Of a DNA stretch of 41,408 bases, positions 1-6,604 are shown in pieces (position 1 is the stretch's first letter; each line of letters begins with the position of its first letter). Location of the stretch: positions 418-41,825 of IMG/VR virus record IMGVR_UViG_3300030117_003323; one strand, written 5' to 3'. The DNA is from a virus. A program made the position numbers and the translations under genes. The notes under the pieces are model-generated. The model was not told the origin of the DNA, searched no databases, and worked only from the letters and a program-made list of their open reading frames with translations.

Positions 1-126
1 AAAATCAAGGAACTGTTCAATAGCCTCTGACTTATTTCCACTAGCAATGGTTTCCCATTTATGATCCTGACTAGGACTACTACAATATCTATCTGTTCGG
101 GATACTCTCCCCATTTGAATTTGCAT
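1..126 (-). CDS. Partial leftward gene (N-terminal 42 residues), unknown function
   Basis: An ATG at 126 opens a reading frame that stays open for 42 codons to the left edge. It begins MQIQMGRVSRTDRY and contains WETIASGNKSEAIEQF. I do not recognise it. It follows a promoter (226-254) and a leader stem-loop (154-190), so it is very probably a real gene and the first one of a leftward operon. The 3' part lies outside the window. If the genome is circular it could continue into the frame that enters at the right edge, but a direct end-to-end join is out of frame. Confidence 0.6.
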   Translation of the reverse strand, partial: MQIQMGRVSRTDRYCSSPSQDHKWETIASGNKSEAIEQFLDF

Positions 127-153
127 ATTTATATTTTGTTTAGAGTTAATGCC

Positions 154-190
154 CCCTCAGATAGAAGCCGTATAAGAAACTATCTGAGGG
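154..190 (-). promoter_or_regulatory. Leader stem-loop upstream of the leftward gene at 126
   Basis: A perfect 11 bp inverted repeat (CCCTCAGATAG at 154-164, CTATCTGAGGG at 180-190, 15 nt loop) lies between the promoter and the ATG, 27 nt upstream of the ATG. No T-tract follows in the leftward direction, so it is a leader structure and not a terminator. It is one of a series of such elements before leftward genes. Confidence 0.7.
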
Positions 191-225
191 AGCTGTGTTT
201 ATTACTGTTCGAGTAACGGAAATTC

Positions 226-254
226 ATTATAGCATCGAGTGAATATTGAGTCAA
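226..254 (-). promoter_or_regulatory. Strong sigma70-type leftward promoter
   Basis: Reading leftward, TTGACT (254-249) and TATAAT (231-226) are separated by exactly 17 bp, close to the consensus for host sigma70 holoenzyme. The predicted start is near 219, giving a leader of about 93 nt that contains the stem-loop at 154-190 before the ATG at 126. Three tandem repeats lie 100-230 bp upstream of the -35 box. Confidence 0.8.
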
Positions 255-357
255 GATATTTTCTTCAATTATTTTCAATTAGTACATACCTTTTTTTCAT
301 GCCTCATGCCCGCTAAAAACTATCTCCCTATTCATAAGTCAGGGTGCAGGGCGCAAG

Positions 358-485
358 TCTCAGATGCCTGTTTGCCCCGCTAAATTCAAATCATCATTGA
401 ATCTTTAAATCTCAGATGCCTGTTTGCCCCCCATATAAATTCAAATCTCTATTTAAACTTTAAATCTCAGATGCCTGTTTGCCCC
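358..485. repeat. Three tandem repeats, 52-55 bp period
   Basis: A 21 bp core containing CAGATGCCTGTTTGCCCC occurs identically at 358-378, 410-430 and 465-485. Between cores the AT-rich spacer is partly conserved (AAATTCAAATC, CTTTAA). No gene overlaps. The spacing is near five helical turns and the array sits upstream of the leftward promoter at 226-254 and beyond the terminator at 537-571. It could be a regulator-binding array or replication-origin iterons. The rest of 127-588 shows nothing else that I can support. Confidence 0.75.
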
Positions 486-536
486 CCTCCAAAACCAATG
501 CGAGCGATAGCGAGCGTAGATTTTGTGCATTAGTAT

Positions 537-571
537 AAAAAAACCTACTAAGAAATTAATCTTAGTAGGTT
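537..571 (-). terminator. Intrinsic terminator of the 5395-to-589 leftward operon
   Basis: A perfect 11 bp stem (AACCTACTAAG at 542-552, CTTAGTAGGTT at 561-571, 8 nt loop) is followed in the leftward direction by a run of seven T (537-543 on this strand is A). It lies 18 bp beyond the stop of the gene at 589, as expected for a Rho-independent terminator closing the left operon. Confidence 0.88.
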
Positions 572-588
572 CTGTAATATTGTATTGG

Positions 589-1284
589 TTATATGTTGAC
601 TGTGAATCCTGATTCATCTTTGATAGCGTCTCCTTTTGCTTTTAGTGCTACTATTCTGTTTGGTTTATCTAGGAATCTTAGGTCATGTTGATCACCGTTG
701 ATTGTTAGCATGTCTTCCCATCCTCCTCCTCCGTTTTCTTGTAGGTCTTTGTTGAATACGACTGCTACATTTACACCTAAGTTTACCATACTTTGTATGA
801 AACTTATTTTGTGATCTTCGGATCTTGAGAATGTTAAGTGGTAGTTGTCAGGTAGTTCTTTGTTAGCGAATTTCATTGCTCTCACATGGTTTTTTGTGTA
901 GTCATAGAACTGTATATCTGGATTGTTTTCTATGATTCCATATCTTTCCCATGAGATGTCGCTTGTTAGGTTTAGTCTGAAACATGGTTGAAGACCTTCT
1001 TTATCAGCCATGCGTTTAGCTGAGTATATATCTTTTTGTAAGAACTGTAGGAAGTTTGCTTTACCTTCTTTGAACATGATAGTCTTTTTGATTCGTGCAT
1101 CTTGTACCATATTCATACGTCCTCTTCCTGAAGTATTTAGACAGGCTTTTATACATCCTTTACTTGCGAATCCACATACATTGTAGCCTGATAATTTGTG
1201 TGGTGCTAAGTGTAATCCGAATGTCATCCATCCGAATTGTTTGCTTTTGTCTATTTTTGCGTTGTTGATTGTGAGTAATCTCAT
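589..1284 (-). CDS. Gp88-like Cys-containing phage protein
   Basis: A 231-residue protein when started at the ATG at 1284. A frame extension to a GTG at 1305 would put the start inside the stem-loop at 1293-1309 and is less likely. Near the N-terminus is a Cys cluster, NVCGFASKGCIKACLNTSGRG, with C-x5-C-x3-C spacing, followed by a Gly/Arg turn. This matches my memory of the phage 'gene product 88' family (DUF7227-type), small early proteins of unknown biochemistry. The cysteines suggest a metal site, which is inference. It is the last gene of the left operon, followed by a terminator. It also contains one copy of the 10-mer CCTGATTCAT (608-617) that recurs elsewhere in the window. Confidence 0.7.
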   Translation of the reverse strand: MRLLTINNAKIDKSKQFGWMTFGLHLAPHKLSGYNVCGFASKGCIKACLNTSGRGRMNMVQDARIKKTIMFKEGKANFLQFLQKDIYSAKRMADKEGLQPCFRLNLTSDISWERYGIIENNPDIQFYDYTKNHVRAMKFANKELPDNYHLTFSRSEDHKISFIQSMVNLGVNVAVVFNKDLQENGGGGWEDMLTINGDQHDLRFLDKPNRIVALKAKGDAIKDESGFTVNI

Positions 1285-1292
1285 TTTGAAAT

Positions 1293-1309
1293 GGGGGACT
1301 TTCACCCCC
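1293..1309 (-). promoter_or_regulatory. Short G/C stem-loop before the ATG at 1284
   Basis: GGGGG (1293-1297) and CCCCC (1305-1309) form a 5 bp stem with a 7 nt loop. It lies between the stop of the upstream gene (1316) and the ATG at 1284, with 8 nt between stem and start. There is no T-tract. It occupies the same position as the other leader stem-loops of this operon. Confidence 0.5.
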
Positions 1310-1315
1310 TAAGTA

Positions 1316-1630
1316 TTAGTAGTTTTCTATTATGTATTCTAGTCTGTATCCTAGTTCATCTGTTTCTTCTTCGCCTAGTTCTTTTAGAACTTTCATTGCG
1401 TATCCTTCATCTACTCTTTCTTCCCAACTATCTGGATATTCGTTCATGAGTTCTGTGAGAGTTGGGTAGTATGTTCGATATACGAGTATATCATGTAGGT
1501 TTAGTGAATGGGTTGACTTTGTTGCTTCTTGCTCGAATACGTGCATGATTGCGTACATCGGCCATCCTCTTGCTACATCCCAATCTTTTACGAGCTTGTA
1601 TGCTTCGTATGGTGTTATATTTACTAACAT
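1316..1630 (-). CDS. Hypothetical early protein, 104 aa
   Basis: A complete frame beginning MLVNITPYEAYKLVKDWDV and ending in a Glu/Tyr-rich tail. It has no signal peptide, membrane segment or recognised motif. Acidic and mostly helical by eye, it looks like a small soluble phage early protein. It is third from the end of the left operon and is separated from the 25-residue gene upstream by a very stable stem-loop (1646-1665), with 15 nt between the stem and the ATG. I do not recognise a family. Confidence 0.75.
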   Translation of the reverse strand: MLVNITPYEAYKLVKDWDVARGWPMYAIMHVFEQEATKSTHSLNLHDILVYRTYYPTLTELMNEYPDSWEERVDEGYAMKVLKELGEEETDELGYRLEYIIENY

Positions 1631-1645
1631 AGTTTTTTAAGTTGT

Positions 1646-1665
1646 GGGGGGAGTTGCCTCCCCCC
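1646..1665 (-). promoter_or_regulatory. Very stable 8 bp stem with GNRA-type loop
   Basis: GGGGGGAG (1646-1653), loop TTGC, CTCCCCCC (1658-1665). As leftward RNA the loop reads GCAA, a GNRA tetraloop, which suggests that the leftward transcript is the functional strand. The 3' flank on that strand is ACAACTTAAA, shared with the stem-loop at 4985-5012. The ATG of the next gene is 15 nt downstream. No U-run follows, so this is not an ordinary terminator. Confidence 0.7.
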
Positions 1666-1672
1666 TTGGTTG

Positions 1673-1750
1673 TTATTCTGATTCAATTACTATGAATGCA
1701 ATACATACTATTACTAGCCACATGAGTGACCATACTATGACTGCACCCAT
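1673..1750 (-). CDS. Tiny single-pass membrane peptide, 25 aa
   Basis: The ATG at 1750 lies inside the last codons of the DUF932 gene (overlap 16 nt) and opens a 25-residue frame reading MGAVIVWSLMWLVIVCIAFI followed by VIESE and a stop. Almost the whole peptide is hydrophobic, a clear single transmembrane helix with a short acidic tail. Overlap with the upstream stop suggests translational coupling. Small membrane peptides of this type occur in phage early regions as host-takeover or superinfection-exclusion factors; a role here is inference. The purely hydrophobic composition argues for a real gene, but its length keeps confidence moderate. Confidence 0.5.
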   Translation of the reverse strand: MGAVIVWSLMWLVIVCIAFIVIESE

Positions 1751-2922
1751 TGTACTTTGCTTTTGTTCATTTTAGGGTTGAAGTATGTTGCAGGAAGTGT
1801 TTCATGCTTAGTTGATAATAGGTTGTGTCCTATCTGTGCATGATAGTCTAGTTCTCTGTCATCAACTACTTGTGATAGCCACTTTGCGAATCCTGCTTTT
1901 GCATCTGCACCAGCTCCGAATTCACTTGATGTGTATTTCTTCCATGCTTTTGATTCTGAACCATCATCATGTCCTGTTCCATCTCCACTTGTGTAGTATT
2001 GAGTAACTGCATTGAAGAGATCGTATAGGGTTTCTCCTTTGTTACCGATACCATTTTCGTGTAGATATGCTACGTCTACAATTTGATTGAAGGCTCTAGT
2101 AGACATGATTGTGTCAGCACTTACTTTGATACCTTTGTATGCTGATATAAGTGCTTCAGCTTTTGCAGTATTACATTCTACTTCAGCGAACTTATTCATC
2201 ATATGGACGAATTGATCTCTACCTTTGTAGATGTTAGCAATGGTACGTCCTGCTTCATCAAGTCTAAGATCTGCATTAGCAGTTTTCTTTATCTTGATTG
2301 ACAAGTCACCTTGATCTGATAGTGCATACTTGAATGTATTTGCACATACAACTCTTGTGTTTGAATCAAACATTGTCATTGCATATGAACCATCGTGTGA
2401 CTGTAGTAGGTTTAGATAGAACTGGAAGATATCTCCATTGATCAATCGGTCTGCATCATCTGCAATTTCTATTGATGAGAAGAATAACTTTGCGTTCTTT
2501 AGTGTACCTAATGTTTGTATACTGTAATCGATACCTTCATCATCTAGTGAGTTGCATACTGCTTGCACTAGTTTCTGGTTAGGTATTGATTTGTATCGTG
2601 TTGATGGTACTCCAAGTCCGTATCGGATGCCTTCAAATTCTCTGGTGAGTATCTTGTTTTCAGGACACTCTGCCCATGTATTGATAAGCTCGATGATGGA
2701 GGAGTGTGGGAGTCCACCTTGTCTTGCTGAGATGTCTAAGATTTCTTTTCTTAGATCTGGGTTTACATCTGCATAAGCAGTTCCTTCATGTATATCGTGA
2801 TATACATTGCGGTGATCACTATCAATGATTTCTTTTGATAGTACTTCTTTTACTTTTTCACGTCCGTGCCATTCTTTTTTGGTGGACATGACTGTATCTG
2901 TATGTTCGATTTGATGTGACAT
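1735..2922 (-). CDS. DUF932-family phage/plasmid-like protein
   Basis: A 395-residue protein. The central part (LGVPSTRYKSIPNQ, then FFSSIEIADDAD, then SHDGSYAMTMFDSNTRVVCA with NTFKYAL) is the characteristic pattern of the DUF932 / 'phage-plasmid-like' family, usually 300-400 residues. Its molecular role is not established; members are found in early regions of phages and on plasmids. It is the largest gene of the left operon. The start follows an AT-rich 40 nt leader downstream of the stem-loop at 2963-2987, without a Shine-Dalgarno. The C-terminus overlaps a 25-residue membrane peptide gene. Confidence 0.8.
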   Translation of the reverse strand: MSHQIEHTDTVMSTKKEWHGREKVKEVLSKEIIDSDHRNVYHDIHEGTAYADVNPDLRKEILDISARQGGLPHSSIIELINTWAECPENKILTREFEGIRYGLGVPSTRYKSIPNQKLVQAVCNSLDDEGIDYSIQTLGTLKNAKLFFSSIEIADDADRLINGDIFQFYLNLLQSHDGSYAMTMFDSNTRVVCANTFKYALSDQGDLSIKIKKTANADLRLDEAGRTIANIYKGRDQFVHMMNKFAEVECNTAKAEALISAYKGIKVSADTIMSTRAFNQIVDVAYLHENGIGNKGETLYDLFNAVTQYYTSGDGTGHDDGSESKAWKKYTSSEFGAGADAKAGFAKWLSQVVDDRELDYHAQIGHNLLSTKHETLPATYFNPKMNKSKVQWVQS

Positions 2923-2962
2923 AGTATTTATTTCTTTCTATTTTGTATTTATATGTTGTTGA

Positions 2963-2987
2963 TTATGATGAAGTTGTATCATCATAA
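2963..2987 (-). promoter_or_regulatory. Leader stem-loop upstream of the DUF932 gene
   Basis: A perfect 9 bp inverted repeat (TTATGATGA at 2963-2971, TCATCATAA at 2979-2987) with a 7 nt loop, just after the stop of the upstream gene at 2995. The ATG at 2922 is 40 nt downstream through an A/T-rich stretch. AT-rich stem without a U-run. Confidence 0.55.
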
Positions 2988-2994
2988 AATTGTA

Positions 2995-3666
2995 TTAGTA
3001 TTCTCTTGCAAGTTCTTGTAGTAGATCAGCGACTCTGCTTGATGTTTTCTTTAGCTTTTCAGTAGATAGTTTTACTTCTTCATACATGAGATCTTTTAGT
3101 TCTTGTATGTTTGAATCAAGTCTGTTGAGTTCTTCTTGCATTGATTCTTGATCCATGTCTTCCATTCGCTCATGTATTAGATCAGCTATGTCAGATGTAT
3201 CAAAGTGTTCTGCAATTTCACTTGGTGAGAATTGATCAGCTACTTGATATGATACATCGTTAAGGTCTATTTTGTTTGCGAGACTTTCATGATCAACTTC
3301 GTATGCAAGTTGATCGTAGTTGATACCATCTGCAATGGTTTCAAGTGCTGAGTCATTGTCTAGTATATTGTCTGCAACTATTTGAACAGTTGTTTCACAG
3401 AAGTCTTTGTCTTCTGATATTTCATCTGTGACATCTTTTATGATGTCTTGTTTCATAATAAGTTCTTTTGTAATATTTTTTACAGTGATGTTTGCTCTGT
3501 TGATGATTGCATCAAGGAGTTTGTTTTTGATTGCTCTGAATGGAGCTAGTAGTTTATATTTCATAGTTTGTTTTTGGAAGTTGAGTTTGTTTTTGCAGAT
3601 CATACGTCCGTGGTATGCTGTTACTGGTGTTTTTTTAGTTGTTTTTGATTTTTTGAAAAGTGACAT
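2995..3666 (-). CDS. Basic N-terminus plus acidic repeat/coiled-coil protein, 223 aa
   Basis: The first ~45 residues are Lys-rich (MSLFKKSKTTKKTPV). Residues ~90-165 form imperfect short repeats of the type YDQLAYEVDHESLANKID, NDVSYQVADQFSPSEIAEHF, TSDIADLIHERM, each a short amphipathic helix with a conserved Asp and Ala. The C-terminal ~55 residues look like a coiled coil. Comparable 'LAxxIDxxxVA' repeat proteins are common, uncharacterised phage early proteins. It starts 1 nt after the stop of the preceding gene, so translation is probably coupled. No function can be given. Confidence 0.7.
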   Translation of the reverse strand: MSLFKKSKTTKKTPVTAYHGRMICKNKLNFQKQTMKYKLLAPFRAIKNKLLDAIINRANITVKNITKELIMKQDIIKDVTDEISEDKDFCETTVQIVADNILDNDSALETIADGINYDQLAYEVDHESLANKIDLNDVSYQVADQFSPSEIAEHFDTSDIADLIHERMEDMDQESMQEELNRLDSNIQELKDLMYEEVKLSTEKLKKTSSRVADLLQELAREY

Positions 3667-3667
3667 G

Positions 3668-3997
3668 TTAATCTTGGTTAAGTGGATCGAGTTTGAATTT
3701 TTTAGCGTATTTCTTTTTAAGAAGTGGGCTGAAGAACTGTGAACCTTCGTTACCGAATCGTATACCGACGTATATATAGTTAGTATCTATATAGTTAGGT
3801 TCTGCGTTTTTTGATGCGTAGAATCTGTAGGCATCTACGTTTACACTATCTTGAGTGTAATAATCTATTCTATCTTTGATACCTTCTTTGGTAAGTTCTT
3901 CACCTTCATTGAATTGTAACTCTAGTGCTTTGACTAGTTCATAAAATTCAACAGGTACTGCATTTGGATAGTGCTCTGTTGTCCAGTATGTTTTCAT
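3668..3997 (-). CDS. Hypothetical early protein, 109 aa
   Basis: Begins MKTYWTTEHYPNAVPVEFYE and is rich in Tyr, Asn and Lys with a basic C-terminus (KKKYAKKFKLDP). No signal peptide or membrane segment. It overlaps the upstream gene by 4 nt (ATGA type), so the four genes from 4957 to 2995 form a tightly coupled block. I do not recognise a family. Confidence 0.7.
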   Translation of the reverse strand: MKTYWTTEHYPNAVPVEFYELVKALELQFNEGEELTKEGIKDRIDYYTQDSVNVDAYRFYASKNAEPNYIDTNYIYVGIRFGNEGSQFFSPLLKKKYAKKFKLDPLNQD

Positions 3998-4311
3998 AGT
4001 GTTCTGATAAGGTTTGGATCGTTTTTTATAATGTGTTTGATGTGTTCTGCTATGTATACACCGAAGTTATCGATGTTATTGAGATGTATATTTCTTTGAT
4101 TGTGTGCCATTGCGAATGCATTGGTATCCATTAGAGCATCTTTGATGGGGTCTTCATCTTGTGGATAGTAGTCCCTACCATGAAATGTAGATGCTTTGAT
4201 TTTTTCTTTTAGTTCTTGGATAGCTACTGCTATCTCGTAGTATTCTTCTAGGAGTACTTGATCTGAAGTACCGTTGGGATGGATTGTTGGTAGTATTATT
4301 TCGTCTTTCAT
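3994..4311 (-). CDS. Conserved phage hypothetical ('PTIHxNGTS' family)
   Basis: Started at the ATG at 4311, 1 nt after the upstream stop, the protein has 105 residues. It contains PTIHPNGTSDQVLLEEYYE near the N-terminus and GRDYYPQ in the middle. The combination of an N-terminal TIHxNGTS with a later GRDYY is the hallmark of a small protein family spread over many phages of Proteobacteria, in which a long helix precedes the GRDYY element. I know no assigned function. It sits in the coupled early block. Confidence 0.75.
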   Translation of the reverse strand: MKDEIILPTIHPNGTSDQVLLEEYYEIAVAIQELKEKIKASTFHGRDYYPQDEDPIKDALMDTNAFAMAHNQRNIHLNNIDNFGVYIAEHIKHIIKNDPNLIRTL

Positions 4312-4312
4312 T

Positions 4313-4957
4313 TTAGTTATAAGCAACTTTGTTTAGTAGTTTTTGTATTCCTTCTTTGGATATTTCTACAGTTCTTGTATCGATATCATATCTGTTTTTT
4401 AGTTCTTCAATGTTTATTGGGTATGGGAGATCGTTGTATGCATATGATCCTACTTTTAATGATAGTTCTTCAGCTATGATTTCTGTTTGTTTGTACCAGT
4501 TAACTCTTTCATCCATTGCTTTTTTGGATACATCGTCCTGTTCTTTTTCTGATTTATCTAAACTTTCTTTCCATTCATTGCCCTGTCTATCGTACATATG
4601 TTTGTTGCTGTGATCTAAGCCGAGTTTGTTTAGTTTTTCTCTAACTTGATATGCAATCTCATTATGCTTGTTGATTGTTTCAAGCATGTCTTCTTCTGTT
4701 AGATACCATTGGTAGTACTCATCGTTACAATCTTGATTTAGATATTGTAATTTTACACTGTGGAATTCGTGATCTTGATTTTTTGTCTCAGATGCTAATT
4801 GATTGTACACTTTCCCGTAGTGCTTCCTGAGTTTTGTGTACTTTGATTTTTCTTTTTTATATTTGAGGCGATTTGTAATCGCCTCAGTAATTGCAATTGC
4901 AGTGATAATTAGGATTAGTAATGTGACTATGTCGTGTGTGTCTAGGTGGATGTTCAT
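4313..4957 (-). CDS. Membrane-anchored coiled-coil protein, 214 aa
   Basis: Residues ~9-28 (DIVTLLILIITAIAITEAI) form a single N-terminal transmembrane helix, followed by a Lys-rich stretch and a long charged, helical domain with many Glu, Lys and Gln. This topology would put the bulk in the cytoplasm or the periplasm, anchored to the inner membrane. The upstream side carries the stem-loop at 4985-5012 and a 27 nt AT-rich leader. No family recognised. Confidence 0.7.
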   Translation of the reverse strand: MNIHLDTHDIVTLLILIITAIAITEAITNRLKYKKEKSKYTKLRKHYGKVYNQLASETKNQDHEFHSVKLQYLNQDCNDEYYQWYLTEEDMLETINKHNEIAYQVREKLNKLGLDHSNKHMYDRQGNEWKESLDKSEKEQDDVSKKAMDERVNWYKQTEIIAEELSLKVGSYAYNDLPYPINIEELKNRYDIDTRTVEISKEGIQKLLNKVAYN

Positions 4958-4984
4958 AATTTATTGATTTTGAATTTAAGTTGT

Positions 4985-5012
4985 GGGAGCCACTGGATTG
5001 CCAGTGACTCCC
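4985..5012 (-). promoter_or_regulatory. Leader stem-loop upstream of the gene at 4957
   Basis: GGGAG-C-CACTGG, loop ATTG, CCAGTG-A-CTCCC: 11 paired bases with one mismatch and a 4 nt loop. In the leftward direction it is followed by ACAACTTAAA, the same flank as at 1646-1665, and then by the ATG 27 nt downstream. No T-tract. Confidence 0.65.
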
Positions 5013-5020
5013 GATTGATA

Positions 5021-5395
5021 TTAGCTGTTGATTCCAATGTATTGGGAGATGTCTGTCCCTTCAGGTAGCTTTTCTGAAGTATTGGTTTCCTTGAGTTCTG
5101 TGAGGTTGCCACAGAATGGAAGCAGGTTGTTGTCTTTTCTTCTTTGATCCGCTTCTGCCTTTGTGATGTTGGGCAGGAGGCTGTGTGTTGATGACCTTCT
5201 AACTTGTTGATCATTACAGGGTGTGAATATCATTTTTAGCTTTACGGCTACTCGCTCCTGCCCCTGCTTGTCGGTGAATTTCTCAATTACGACTTTGTCG
5301 GCTGGGTATTTCGTGATGTCAACTTCAACGTAGCCTTTTGTTGGACTGTAGTTGAATTTTGAGTTATCAGTGTCGAATGGTGGTGTATCTTGCAT
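5021..5395 (-). CDS. Hypothetical first gene of the left operon, 124 aa
   Basis: Begins MQDTPPFDTDNSKFNYSP. The middle segment GYVEVDITKYPADKVVIEKF with KQGQERVAVKLKMIF looks like beta-strands of a small beta-barrel, so a nucleic-acid-binding fold is possible but not shown. It is the first gene after the leader that carries two stem-loops (5433-5455, 5472-5505). The ATG follows an A-rich stretch with no Shine-Dalgarno. Family not recognised. Confidence 0.7.
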   Translation of the reverse strand: MQDTPPFDTDNSKFNYSPTKGYVEVDITKYPADKVVIEKFTDKQGQERVAVKLKMIFTPCNDQQVRRSSTHSLLPNITKAEADQRRKDNNLLPFCGNLTELKETNTSEKLPEGTDISQYIGINS

Positions 5396-5432
5396 ATTAT
5401 TTTTTAGTTAAGTTTTTATGAATACCAAATCC

Positions 5433-5505
5433 AAGGATAAGATATACTTATCCTTCTGCTGGCGATCTGGATTGTCAAGGCCGAGCCCGCCGAGTGCCTT
5501 GACAA
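5433..5505 (-). promoter_or_regulatory. Two leader stem-loops upstream of the left operon
   Basis: The first is a perfect 9 bp inverted repeat (AAGGATAAG 5433-5441, CTTATCCTT 5447-5455; 5 nt loop), 37 nt before the ATG at 5395. The second is a perfect 10 bp repeat (TTGTCAAGGC 5472-5481, GCCTTGACAA 5496-5505) with a GC-rich 14 nt loop. Both would lie in the leader of a leftward transcript starting near 5537. Confidence 0.65.
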
Positions 5506-5531
5506 ACTAAGCTTGGTGGATGAAGCTCGCC

Positions 5532-5954
5532 TGAATCCACTTCAATATAAAAGGAGCGTAGTGTTCTGTTAGAATCGGTGTATAAAACAGTGAAGACTGC
5601 GAGCGAAAATCAAATTGGGCAGGGCTTTATAAGCGGACCCAGACCAATTTGATTTTTGTGAGTCAAACTAGCTTAACGGGTCGCTTTTATGCAACTATTC
5701 TAACAGAACACGCAGCGACCAAGATTTGAGCCAGTACCTTGTCCGAGCGTGGAATAAGAAAAGCCCATAGGCGTAGGGAGCACCGCCTGTACAAATTACA
5801 AGTGATGTTTAAAATAGTTAGGACAGCAGAGTTAGAGTGATGTAACCAACACCATTAAATACAGGGCAGGTGGTGCGTGTAGTTCTTCGAGCACTAGAGT
5901 GATGTGTAAGTTATTGCACGTTGTAGTGCTCGAAAGTTCTAGCGTGTGGATTCA
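5532..5954. ncRNA. Candidate large structured RNA in a gene-free region
   Basis: The 860 bp between 5396 and 6255 has no credible gene and looks richer in G+C than its neighbours. Inside it are a closing pair TGAATCCAC (5532-5540) with GTGGATTCA (5946-5954); a 15 bp stem 5561-5575 with 5697-5711; nested in that a 13 bp stem 5606-5618 with 5644-5656; a possible pseudoknot of the inner loop (AAGCGGACCC, 5631-5640) with 5678-5687; and an 11 bp hairpin 5886-5896 with 5924-5934. Concentric stems, branches and a loop-loop helix are what large ornate phage RNAs (GOLLD, ROOL type) show. The coding strand is not decided. A DNA role, for example in replication, is the main alternative. Confidence 0.45.
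5544..5572 (-). promoter_or_regulatory. Weak candidate leftward promoter for the left operon
   Basis: Reading leftward, CTAACA (5572-5567) and TATATT (5549-5544) are 17 bp apart. The -35 match is poor (4 of 6). The position fits, because a transcript starting near 5537 would carry both stem-loops and then the gene at 5395. The -35 box lies within the 15 bp inverted repeat. Confidence 0.3.
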
Positions 5955-5973
5955 TGCATTATGTATAAGGAGT

Positions 5974-6011
5974 CCTGATTCATTAGTTATTAATCATGGT
6001 ACAGGAATCAG
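5974..6011. repeat. Dyad element, copy 1 (CCTGATTCAT-N14-GGTACAGGAATCAG)
   Basis: CCTGATTCAT (5974-5983) and GGTACAGGAATCAG (5998-6011) are separated by 14 bp. CCTGATTC and GAATCAGG form an 8 bp inverted repeat. The same pair with the same spacing occurs at 7202-7239. A further inverted copy of the first half (ATGAATCAGG) lies at 6048-6057. Confidence 0.7.
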
Positions 6012-6255
6012 GGTGTAATGCAATGCGGGCAACATGAATCATTGATCATGAATCAGGATTCCGTAGCCGTGCAAAAGGGGCGTATGGTTCATGGATCACG
6101 TGCCGTGTATCGCTTGCGTTGTGTTGTATTGGTTATGCCTAGAATGTATCGGATACGCTACGGGTGGGTGGTGCGTTTTTTGTGGGTCTTATACTTTATA
6201 TATGAGGGCTTTGAGAAAAAATTTGACTTATTTTTGCCCGCTCATATTAGTAAAT

Positions 6256-6504
6256 ATGGCAGACCTTAAAAAACAAGAATATTACAAAAACAACAAGAAA
6301 AAAAGGCTAGAGTACCAACGTAAGTACTACGAGATGAACAAAACTAGTATCGCTGAAAAACGAGAAAGGGAGAAGGCTGAAGACCCAAAGTGGAGAGAAA
6401 AACAGAGAGCTTATAATCGGGCTTACTACCTACAGAACAAAGAGCGTATAATGGAGCAAAGAAGGCTCAAGAAACAGGGTACAGAAAACCGCTCACAAGA
6501 ATAA
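6256..6504 (+). CDS. Small highly charged 'YYxxNKxK' protein, 82 aa
   Basis: Started at the ATG at 6256 (an upstream in-frame extension has unrelated, implausible composition). The protein is almost entirely Lys, Glu, Arg, Tyr and Asn, in imperfect repeats such as YYKNNKKKRLEYQRKYYEMN and YNRAYYLQNKERIMEQRR. This pattern, long charged helices with paired tyrosines, is common in small phage and large-virus proteins and often flanks HNH-type genes; nucleic-acid binding is a reasonable guess. It is the first rightward gene after the hairpin-rich region. Confidence 0.65.
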   Translation: MADLKKQEYYKNNKKKRLEYQRKYYEMNKTSIAEKREREKAEDPKWREKQRAYNRAYYLQNKERIMEQRRLKKQGTENRSQE

Positions 6505-6604
6505 GCGGGTATTTGCCAAAACAGCGGGACCAAAGAATTGACCATATGGATTTTAAGCGTCTATATTATTTCCCAAAACTTTTTCTAATAAATGTAAAAA
6601 TGCT

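Noticed and set aside
358-485. CRISPR array
   Set aside because: Three 21 bp repeats at 52-55 bp spacing, but spacers are AT-rich and partly similar to one another and there are no cas genes; simple tandem repeats fit better.
1303-1305. GTG start for the Gp88-like gene
   Set aside because: It lies within the G/C stem-loop; the ATG at 1284 lies after the stem, as in the other genes of this operon.
6018-6269. Rightward 83-residue open frame and the upstream extension of the 82 aa gene
   Set aside because: Composition is not protein-like, it runs through the dyad repeats and overlaps the well-supported start at 6256.
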